In this document: positions 1 to 5,124 of the stretch, in pieces
Layout: each line of letters begins with the position of its first letter
Numbering within the stretch: the first letter of the stretch is position 1
From: a bacterium
Lineage (GTDB): Bacteria; Verrucomicrobiota; Verrucomicrobiae; Opitutales; Opitutaceae
Reading direction: 5' to 3'
Assembly: GCA_021780625.1 (NCBI GenBank)
Contig: JAJXYI010000143.1
Location: 1-5,124, forward strand
Length of the DNA: 5,124 bases
Position numbers and translations under genes: made by a program
Notes under the pieces: model-generated
Told to the model about the DNA's origin: nothing
Seen by the model: the letters and a program-made list of their open reading frames with translations, nothing else
Database searches by the model: none

Positions 1-738
1 ACCGCGGAGACCCTGCAGGTGCAGACGATCCGCTCCCTCGTGATCGCGGCCGTGTCCGTCGTCATCGGCGCCGCCGGCATCGGCCTGCTGGCCGGCGTCG
101 GCGCGAATCGCACCGAGGTGGCCGATCCGCGCCGCCTTCGGAGCGAATTCCTCGCCGGGCTCGGCGCCGGCTTCGTGGTGGTGCTCGCCAAGCGCGGCAT
201 CGACCTGGCGCTGCCACACTGGTTTCCGTGGTCCTCGGGAATCGACGGCGCCGATGCGGGCATTCCGTACCTCGGCAGTTTCTGGATCGTGGGCATCCTG
301 ATCACCCACTCGCTTCTCGCGTTGAGCGTGCAGCGGTCGGTCGACGCCGTGACGCGGGACCTCAGGCTGCGCTTCGCGATTTTCGCCGGCTTCGGCCTTC
401 TCGTCGGCGCGATCAGTCACGAAACCACCTGGACCGGCATGCTCGTCGCTGCCGCGGTGATGGGCCTCGCCTATCCGCTGCTCGACCGGCTTGTCATCCG
501 AAGCCATCCCTCGGTCATCATCGCCATCTTCACCGCCCTGGGGATCGGCGACGCCCTGTCGGGCATCCTCCTTCCCGGCCAGCCGCGAGCGCTGGGCGAT
601 GGTCTGGTGGGCATTGCCGCGGCCCTCCTGGTCGGCTGGTTGCTGTTCCGCTGGATGCGCCCCGGGCCGCTGCCTGCGCCGACGGTTGCCGTGCCCGCAC
701 CGACCGTGATCTCGGGAACCACCGAGGCCGCGGGCTGA
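1..738 (+). CDS. Multi-spanning membrane protein, C-terminal part (5' end probably outside the window)
   Basis: I do not recognise the family. The frame is open from the first base, so at least 245 residues are visible. The first in-window start is GTG at 19, with GGAG nine bases upstream, so a start there is possible but not required. Counting from base 1, hydrophobic segments lie near residues 12-34, 48-70, 90-112, 123-140, 144-161, 169-190 and 198-217, about seven membrane spans. Arg/Lys-rich loops (around 37-47, 113-122, 162-168 and after 217) alternate with loops poor in positive charge, including one with HWFPW. This places the C-terminus inside and the visible N-terminus outside, which fits a longer protein truncated by the edge. 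The tail is Pro/Ala-rich, with PAPTV occurring twice. No transporter, protease (EExxxR, HExxH) or kinase signature is visible. It converges with the glycerate kinase gene, 21 bases away. The coding call is firm; the function is unknown. Confidence 0.8.
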   Translation, partial: TAETLQVQTIRSLVIAAVSVVIGAAGIGLLAGVGANRTEVADPRRLRSEFLAGLGAGFVVVLAKRGIDLALPHWFPWSSGIDGADAGIPYLGSFWIVGILITHSLLALSVQRSVDAVTRDLRLRFAIFAGFGLLVGAISHETTWTGMLVAAAVMGLAYPLLDRLVIRSHPSVIIAIFTALGIGDALSGILLPGQPRALGDGLVGIAAALLVGWLLFRWMRPGPLPAPTVAVPAPTVISGTTEAAG

Positions 739-768
739 CGTCCGACGTCGAACCCGCGTTCAGCCTGC
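730..768. terminator. Imperfect hairpin between convergent genes, possible bidirectional terminator
   Basis: GGCTGA at 733-738, which includes the stop of the upstream gene, pairs with TCAGCC at 760-765, which includes the stop of the minus-strand gene. The stem can be extended outward by GC/CG pairs to 730 and 768. It can also be extended inward through ACG/CGT (738-740 with 757-759) with a one-base bulge at 760. There is no T-run on either side. Part of the symmetry arises because both genes end in a Gly codon (GGC) followed by TGA. The position suits a shared terminator, but the support is modest. Confidence 0.3.
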
Positions 769-1920
769 AGACCGCGCGAGCGCCGCGGCCGCGTCTGCGA
801 GTCGGGCGGCGTGGGCACGCGTCGGCATCTGCGGCGGAAATGCGTGCGGGCCGGCCAGCAGCGCGGCCATGCGCGCGAAGGGCGCTGGCGGCTCGGCAAT
901 CGTCGTGCGTCCGAAGACGCCCCAGACCGGCCGCCGCAACCGGCGCGCCAGAAGCGCCACGCGCCAGGGCCCCTTTCCGGCGAGGGTCGTCTCGTCGAGG
1001 CACCCCTCGCCCGTCACCACGAGGTCGTGCGCAGCAACCTTGCCGGCCAATCCGGTCAGTCGGCTGAACACGTTGAAGCCCGGCTCAAGCTTCGCCCCCA
1101 GGAAAGTCATGAACCCGTAGCCGCATCCCCCCGCCGCGCCGGCGCCGGGATCGGTCTCGCGTCGCAGGCCGAGGTCGCGCGCGACGATCCGCGCGAGCCG
1201 CCGCAGGCCCGCATCGAGCACCCGCACCTCCGCGCGGATCGCGCCCTTCTGGGGGGCGAACTGAAAGGCGGCGCCGGCGGCGCCGAAGAGCGGGTTGGCG
1301 ACATCGGTCGCCGCGATGATGCGTGCGCGGAACGGCTGCGACGAAGGCACGACGCGCGCAAGCTCGGACAGGCCGCCGCCATTCAGCGCCACGGGAGCGC
1401 CTGTGCGATCGAGAAAGCGCCATCCGAGCGCCGCCGCAACGCCCAGGCCGCCATCGTTGGTCGCGCTTCCACCGAGGCCCACGATCACGGTCCGCGCTCC
1501 GGACGCGAGGGCGCGCCGCAGGAGGAGCCCCGTGCCGTAGGTCGAGGTGCGCAGTGGGCGCCGCTTCGACGCCGGCAGCTGCTGCAGCCCGGAGGCCGAG
1601 GCAAGGTCCAGCACGGCCGTCGTTTCGTCGCCGAGCAGGCCCCAGCCCGCCTCGCAGGGTTCGCCCCAGGCGTCGACCGTGCGTGCGCGGTGCCAAACGC
1701 CGCCGGTGGCGCGCGTGAGAAGCCGGGCGAACCCCTCGCCGCCGTCGGCCAGCCCGCACTCGGTGATCTCCGCCTCGGGCCAAACCCGCCACAGGCCCCG
1801 CGCGATGGCCCGGGCCGCCTGCACGCTCGATAGCGTGCCGCGAAACTTGTCGGGCACCACGAGCACCCGCCTCGGCGGACGAGGCCCCGATGCCTGGCGT
1901 GGGGAGCGCAACGCTTTCAT
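760..1920 (-). CDS. Glycerate 2-kinase, class II (GlxK/GarK family)
   Basis: This family phosphorylates D-glycerate with ATP, giving 2-phosphoglycerate for lower glycolysis. It is cytoplasmic and typically acts after glyoxylate, tartronate-semialdehyde or sugar-acid breakdown. The protein is 386 residues with ATG at 1920, close to the usual 370-390. Family motifs appear in order: PDKFRGTLSS (23-32), ADGGEG (58-63), STYGTG (126-131), GLGGSATNDGGLG (148-160), ATDVANPLFG (204-213), APQKGA (222-227), GAGAAGGCG (259-267), and DLVVTGEG (299-306) followed by LDETT and GKGP. The often-seen FKG of the first motif is FRG here, a conservative change. No signal peptide is visible. The frame stays open upstream to 2109 with other ATGs at 1995 and 2016. 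I prefer 1920 because it puts the first motif near the N-terminus as in relatives, and the upstream residues look unrelated to the family. No clear ribosome-binding site precedes any of these starts. The gene is divergent from the GH59 gene. Confidence 0.93.
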   Translation of the reverse strand: MKALRSPRQASGPRPPRRVLVVPDKFRGTLSSVQAARAIARGLWRVWPEAEITECGLADGGEGFARLLTRATGGVWHRARTVDAWGEPCEAGWGLLGDETTAVLDLASASGLQQLPASKRRPLRTSTYGTGLLLRRALASGARTVIVGLGGSATNDGGLGVAAALGWRFLDRTGAPVALNGGGLSELARVVPSSQPFRARIIAATDVANPLFGAAGAAFQFAPQKGAIRAEVRVLDAGLRRLARIVARDLGLRRETDPGAGAAGGCGYGFMTFLGAKLEPGFNVFSRLTGLAGKVAAHDLVVTGEGCLDETTLAGKGPWRVALLARRLRRPVWGVFGRTTIAEPPAPFARMAALLAGPHAFPPQMPTRAHAARLADAAAALARSAG

Positions 1921-1933
1921 TCGAAGCGCGGAG

Positions 1934-1961
1934 ATTAACCGCTTCCCCGCCCGCACGGCAA
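1934..1961 (-). promoter_or_regulatory. Weak promoter-like pair upstream of glycerate kinase
   Basis: Read on the minus strand, TTGCCG (1961-1956) is followed after 16 bases by GTTAAT (1939-1934), each matching four of six sigma70 consensus bases. The -10 lacks the important second-position A. Transcription would begin near 1927, leaving a leader of only a few bases before the ATG at 1920. The local rise in A+T supports a non-coding control region, but the match is weak. Confidence 0.2.
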
Positions 1962-2015
1962 TGCCAGGTTCGTCCCGCGCGTGGATTTCAACCATGCGTT
2001 TGGTGATCCGCTCCA

Positions 2016-2045
2016 TTGAACTCGCCACGCCATTTCGGGTATAGA
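2016..2045 (+). promoter_or_regulatory. Candidate sigma70-type promoter for the GH59 gene
   Basis: TTGAAC at 2016-2021 and TATAGA at 2040-2045 are separated by 18 bases. Each matches four of six bases of the TTGACA/TATAAT consensus, including the most conserved TTGA and TATA parts. It lies in the most AT-rich part of an otherwise very GC-rich window. Transcription would start near 2052, giving a leader of about 60 bases before the ATG at 2112. The -35 overlaps an alternative ATG of the divergent glycerate kinase frame (2016, minus strand), which is a further reason to doubt that longer start. No convincing operator inverted repeat was found. Confidence 0.42.
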
Positions 2046-2111
2046 TGGTGGTTCGTCGGTCTCCGCCGCCAGCCTCCCCGCCCCGGCCCGACCGGCGCCC
2101 CCTGTTCAACC

Positions 2112-4196
2112 ATGATTTCCATGACCCGACTCCATTCCCTTACCAGGCACCTCGCCGCGCTCGCGGCGGCCGGCCTCGTCCTCGCCACGGCAGCCCACGC
2201 TGCCGGGCAGTCGTTCACCCTCGACGGCGCCTCGCCAGGGCCCGCCTTCGACGGCGTCGGAGCCGTCTCCGGCGGCGGCGGCACCTCCGTCCTGCTCAAG
2301 GATTATCCCGAGCCCCAGCGTAGCCAGATTCTGGATATCCTCTTCAAGCCGAAGTTCGCCGCCTCGATGCAGACGCTCTACATCGAAATCGGCAGCGACG
2401 GCAACGCCACGCAGGGCTCCGAGCCCACGCACATGCGCACGCGCACCGACCACAACTACCGCCGCGGTTACGAGTGGTGGCTGATGTCGGAGGCGAAGAA
2501 GCGCAACCCAGCCCTGACCCTCGACGCCTGCGCCTGGGGCGCCCCCGGCTGGGTCGGCAACGGCAATTTCTGGTCGCAGGACATGTGCGACTACTACGTC
2601 GACTGGGTGAAGGGCCTGAAATCCACCTACGGCCTCACGCTCGACTCGATCGGCTGCCGCAACGAGCGCGGCGTCAATACGGACTGGGTCAAGGAGTTCA
2701 GGAAAACCCTCGACGCAAACGGACTGGCCTCCCTCCCGATCCACGCCTTCGACGATCCGGGCAACGAGCACATGTGGGACTGGATTCCCGACCTCGCGAA
2801 GGATCCCGCCCTCAACCAGGCGGTGGCCATCGTGGGAAACCACTGCCTGACCCAGGCCCCCGAGCCCGCCGCAGTGCGCGAGACGCTCCGCAGGCTGCAC
2901 AAGAAGGTCTGGAACACCGAGGACCACGTCTACAACGCCGACGGCGCCTTCTATCCCGACGCCTACTCCTGCGCGCTCGGCGCAGTCCACCGCTTCAACG
3001 TCAACTTCATCGACCACGACGCCACGAAGATCGTCAACTGGTACCTCGTCGGGTCGACCTACGGCATCGAACCCTACGCGGACCAGCCGCCCGCGATGTA
3101 CGCGAACAGCCCCTGGAGCGGACACTACGCGCTCAAGCCCATCATCTGGGCCTACGCCCACTACGGCCAGTTTACCCAGGTGGGCTGGCACTACGTCGAC
3201 GGCGGCTGCGCGCATCTCGCCGGAGGCGGCTCGGTCGTCACGATGCGCTCTCCCACCGGCGGCAACTACAGCGTGATCGCCGAGACGGCCGGCGCGAAGG
3301 CCCCGCAGACCCTCCGGTTCACCGTCGAGGGCGGCCTCTCGCACAAGGCCCTCTGCGTGTGGCGCACCACACGCGAGGCCGAGTTCGTCCGGCAAGCCGA
3401 CATCACTCCCGACGCGCGCGGCCTGTTCACGGTCACGCTGGAGCCCGACGCGATCTACTCCCTCTCGACCACCCGCGGCCAGCAAAAGGGCAGCTTCGCC
3501 GACGTGCCGGCCGACAAGCCGTTTCCCTTCCCGTACCGCGATGATTTCGACCACTACCGGGTCGCGAGCAACTTCGGCTACCTGCCGCACTACACCGCGG
3601 ATATCGTCGGCGTCTTCGAAATCGCCAATCGTCCCGACGGCCGCGGCAAGTGCCTGCGCCAGGTTGTGAACCACAAGGTCACCAGCTGGGCCCCCGAGTG
3701 GAAACCCTACACGGTCCTCGGCGACGCACGTTGGACGGATTACCAGGTGAGCGCTGACATCTCCTTCGACGACGGCGGCTGGGCCGGCGTGATGGGCCGC
3801 GTCTGCCTCACGGGCAACGGTTGGGACAACGATCCCAACGGCTACTACGCACGGCTCGATGCGGACGGCGCCTGCTCGATCGTGCTCGCGAGCGACCAGA
3901 TCAAGGGCACCCGCGACCGTCCCCTCGCCATGGGCGTCGTCCCCGGCTGGAAGGCGGCCGGCTGGCACACGGTCATGCTCCGCTTCCAGGGTGCGAAACT
4001 CACGATGCTCGTCGACGGCCAGGCCGTGCTCACCGCGAACGATCACACCTACCCCGCCGGGTTGGCCGGCCTGATCACCGGAGGGAACCACGATGCGCGT
4101 TACACCGCGTTGTTCGACAACCTGACCGTCAATCGCGTGAACGGCGGCCCGGTGCCGCCGACGGTCTTCGCGCAGGATCGGACGCCGATCTACTGA
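2112..4196 (+). CDS. Secreted GH59 family glycosidase (galactocerebrosidase-like beta-galactosidase)
   Basis: The protein has 694 residues from ATG 2112; ATG 2121 is an alternative. GH59 enzymes remove beta-linked galactose with retention; the animal member is galactosylceramidase (GALC). Residues 1-30 form a Sec signal peptide ending in AHA before AGQSF, so export is expected. The catalytic (beta/alpha)8 part runs from about 38 to 345 and opens with FDGVGAVSGGGGTS and YPEPQRSQILD, very like GALC. CRNERG holds the expected acid/base Glu185, and WNTEDH holds the expected nucleophile Glu270. Other GALC-like stretches are GYEWWLMSEAKKRNP (119-133) and PWSGHYALKP (334-343) with QFTQVGWHYV (353-362). 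A beta-sandwich region follows, then a C-terminal lectin-like domain (about 475-673) beginning YRDDFDHY and ending FDNLTV. The residue before Asn-Glu is Arg183, where I recall Trp in human GALC. The length matches full-length GALC and no domain is missing. The natural substrate is not shown by the sequence: glycolipid or plant/algal galactoside are both possible. No Shine-Dalgarno site precedes the start. A shorter glycosidase gene follows downstream. Confidence 0.93.
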   Translation: MISMTRLHSLTRHLAALAAAGLVLATAAHAAGQSFTLDGASPGPAFDGVGAVSGGGGTSVLLKDYPEPQRSQILDILFKPKFAASMQTLYIEIGSDGNATQGSEPTHMRTRTDHNYRRGYEWWLMSEAKKRNPALTLDACAWGAPGWVGNGNFWSQDMCDYYVDWVKGLKSTYGLTLDSIGCRNERGVNTDWVKEFRKTLDANGLASLPIHAFDDPGNEHMWDWIPDLAKDPALNQAVAIVGNHCLTQAPEPAAVRETLRRLHKKVWNTEDHVYNADGAFYPDAYSCALGAVHRFNVNFIDHDATKIVNWYLVGSTYGIEPYADQPPAMYANSPWSGHYALKPIIWAYAHYGQFTQVGWHYVDGGCAHLAGGGSVVTMRSPTGGNYSVIAETAGAKAPQTLRFTVEGGLSHKALCVWRTTREAEFVRQADITPDARGLFTVTLEPDAIYSLSTTRGQQKGSFADVPADKPFPFPYRDDFDHYRVASNFGYLPHYTADIVGVFEIANRPDGRGKCLRQVVNHKVTSWAPEWKPYTVLGDARWTDYQVSADISFDDGGWAGVMGRVCLTGNGWDNDPNGYYARLDADGACSIVLASDQIKGTRDRPLAMGVVPGWKAAGWHTVMLRFQGAKLTMLVDGQAVLTANDHTYPAGLAGLITGGNHDARYTALFDNLTVNRVNGGPVPPTVFAQDRTPIY

Positions 4197-4211
4197 GGCC
4201 CGTCCCGCAAC

Positions 4212-4243
4212 CTGTGCCGGAGCCCTGCTGCGTTCCGGCACAG
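4212..4243 (+). terminator. GC-rich stem-loop just after the GH59 stop codon
   Basis: CTGTGCCGGA (4212-4221) pairs perfectly with TCCGGCACAG (4234-4243). The stem can be closed further by a G-T wobble and a C-G pair, leaving a loop of about 8 bases. It starts 16 bases after the stop. No T-run follows, so it may act as an mRNA 3' stabiliser or as the first of two termination hairpins rather than a complete intrinsic terminator. Confidence 0.5.
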
Positions 4244-4259
4244 ACCACGCGGGGCACCG

Positions 4260-4291
4260 AATCCGGGTCGCCGACGCCCCGGATTTCTCCT
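4260..4291 (+). terminator. Candidate intrinsic terminator of the GH59 gene
   Basis: AATCCGGG (4260-4267) pairs perfectly with CCCGGATT (4278-4285) around a 10-base loop; a G-T pair at 4259/4286 may extend it. The stem runs into TTTCTCCT, a short pyrimidine/T-rich tail as expected for a Rho-independent terminator in GC-rich DNA. Together with the hairpin at 4212-4243 it forms a tandem pair. It suggests that GH59 transcription ends before the GH2 gene. Confidence 0.55.
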
Positions 4292-4345
4292 ATCAATGTC
4301 GGTTTCTGACGCGCGAGCGGACTTCTGGCGCTTTCGACGGCGACT

Positions 4346-4353
4346 GCTATCCT
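4346..4353 (+). promoter_or_regulatory. Possible extended -10 promoter for the GH2 gene
   Basis: TGCTATCCT (4345-4353) resembles the extended -10 element TGnTATAAT, with four of six -10 bases matching. The hexamer 17 bases further upstream, CTGGCG at 4325-4330, is a poor -35, which extended -10 promoters tolerate. It lies after the terminator-like hairpins and about 110 bases before the GH2 start, where a promoter would be needed. Support is limited because only a short motif is involved. Confidence 0.25.
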
Positions 4354-4462
4354 CAGGACCGCCTCGCAACGTCGTCCCGCCCGCCCCGCGCTTTCGCCTC
4401 CAATTCCTGGCGTCGAACCGCGCCGGCAGACCCGCCGCCGCCACCCTCTCCCTCCTCCAACG

Positions 4463-5124
4463 ATGCCTCCCTTACGCCGCCTCCCCACCGTGCTCCGAGC
4501 CCTCGCGGCCTTCTTCGTCCTGGCGTCCGCCGCGCTGCTCGCGCGCGCCGAGACGCTCGACTTCAGCGCCGGCTGGCGCTTCCACCGCGGCGACCTCGCA
4601 GGCGCGCAGGCGCCGGGGCTCGACGATGCGGCCTGGGACCTCGTCACCCTCCCCCACACGCCCCGTATCGAAGCCCTGGTGACAGACCTCGGCGCGCACC
4701 GCCAATGGGAGGGCATCTGCTGGTACCGGAAGACCCTCACCCTGCCCGCCGACGCGATCGGGAAGATCGTCACGCTCCGCTTCGACGGAGCGATGAACGC
4801 CGCCACGCTGTACGTGAACGGCCGCGAGGTCGCCAGCCATCTCGACGGATACCTGCCGTTCGACATCGACCTGAGCCGCTTCGCGGAAAAACCCGGCGCG
4901 CTCGAACTCGCCGTCCGACTCGACAACCGGCACAGCGACATCACCGGACCCAAGCCTCTCGACCAGCTCGATTTCCAGACCTACGGCGGTCTCTACCGAC
5001 GCGCCTGGTTGCGCATCGAACCGCGCCTGTACATCACCGACCCGAATCTCGAGGACACCCCCGCGGAGGGCGGCGTGTTTGTCACCTACCCCACCGTCAC
5101 CCAGGCGTACGCGATGGTCGCGAT
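4463..5124 (+). CDS. Secreted GH2 family glycosidase, N-terminal part (3' end outside the window)
   Basis: The frame from ATG 4463 is open to the right edge, giving 220 residues. Residues 1-29 are a Sec signal peptide: RR, a hydrophobic core LAAFFVLASAALL, and a likely cleavage after ARA before ETLDF. What follows is the GH2 N-terminal sugar-binding jelly roll: FSAGWRFHRGD (34-44), WDLVTLPHTPR (58-68), GICWYRKTL (84-92), LRFDGAMNAATLYVNG (105-120), HLDGYLPFDIDL (126-137), LAVRLDN (149-155) and GGLYRRAWL (175-183). GH2 members include beta-galactosidases, beta-glucuronidases and beta-mannosidases. The catalytic TIM barrel with its two glutamates lies beyond the window, so the exact specificity cannot be read. 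The next section (about 188 onward) begins the immunoglobulin-like domain. No Shine-Dalgarno site is present; the leader is C/T-rich (4442-4460). Its place after GH59 suggests joint work on a galactose-containing substrate. Confidence 0.88.
   Translation, partial: MPPLRRLPTVLRALAAFFVLASAALLARAETLDFSAGWRFHRGDLAGAQAPGLDDAAWDLVTLPHTPRIEALVTDLGAHRQWEGICWYRKTLTLPADAIGKIVTLRFDGAMNAATLYVNGREVASHLDGYLPFDIDLSRFAEKPGALELAVRLDNRHSDITGPKPLDQLDFQTYGGLYRRAWLRIEPRLYITDPNLEDTPAEGGVFVTYPTVTQAYAMVA

Noticed and set aside
811..1833. A 340-residue plus-strand frame opposite glycerate kinase
   Set aside because: Its Arg/Ala/Gly-rich translation has no recognisable motif, while the opposite strand carries every glycerate kinase motif in order.
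1983..2009. Possible operator: GGAT and ACCA facing TGGT and ATCC
   Set aside because: The two half-sites have unequal internal spacing (four bases versus one) and only four-base matches, so it is not better than chance.
2016..2111. Extension of the GH59 frame upstream to the ATG at 2016
   Set aside because: The extra 32 residues would place Trp/Arg/Pro-rich sequence before a normal signal peptide, and the segment overlaps the candidate promoter. The ATG at 2112 gives a standard signal peptide.
2106..4241. A 711-residue open frame on the minus strand opposite the GH59 gene
   Set aside because: It lies antisense to a gene with clear family motifs. Its translation is a low-complexity Val/Gly/Arg/Asp-rich string typical of the complement of GC-biased codons, with no domain motifs.
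4296..4682. A 128-residue plus-strand frame starting before the GH2 gene
   Set aside because: It is out of frame with the GH2 gene and overlaps it heavily. Its Arg/Ser/Pro-rich translation has no motif.
4129..4953. Minus-strand frames opposite the intergenic region and the GH2 gene
   Set aside because: They are Arg/Ser/Ala-rich without motifs and lie opposite clear GH2 domain sequence and the terminator hairpins.

Overview
The window is GC-rich bacterial DNA, with strong G/C bias at third codon positions. That bias also produces long spurious open frames on the opposite strand. It holds four protein genes, two of them cut by the window edges. None of the three visible ATG starts has a clear Shine-Dalgarno site. 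A bacterial galactocerebrosidase-family (GH59) enzyme next to a GH2 glycosidase, both with signal peptides, suggests a polysaccharide-degrading Verrucomicrobiota, perhaps Opitutaceae. This placement is inferred from gene content and base composition, not proven.

Layout. Bases 1-738 (+) encode the C-terminal part of a multi-spanning membrane protein of unknown function; its frame is open to the left edge. Bases 760-1920 (-) encode a class II glycerate kinase (GlxK/GarK type), convergent with the membrane protein. An imperfect hairpin spans the two facing stop codons. Bases 1921-2111 form a divergent intergenic region with a comparatively AT-rich core. It contains a plausible sigma70-like promoter (TTGAAC, 18 bp, TATAGA) facing right. 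Bases 2112-4196 (+) encode a secreted GH59 enzyme that matches the animal galactocerebrosidase architecture along its whole length. Bases 4197-4462 carry two strong stem-loops, the second followed by a pyrimidine/T-rich stretch as in an intrinsic terminator. After them come a possible extended -10 promoter and a C/T-rich leader. Bases 4463-5124 (+) encode the N-terminal 220 residues of a secreted GH2-family glycosidase cut by the right edge.

How the genes may work together. The two exported glycosidases probably act on the same or related galactose-containing glycans outside the cytoplasm. The terminator-like hairpins suggest they are separate transcription units rather than a tight operon. 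Glycerate kinase is cytoplasmic and would feed glycerate into lower glycolysis as 2-phosphoglycerate. A link to the glycosidases rests only on their shared divergent control region. No RNA gene, CRISPR array, insertion sequence or clearly new multi-gene system was found. The most notable item is the well-preserved bacterial relative of the human Krabbe-disease enzyme.
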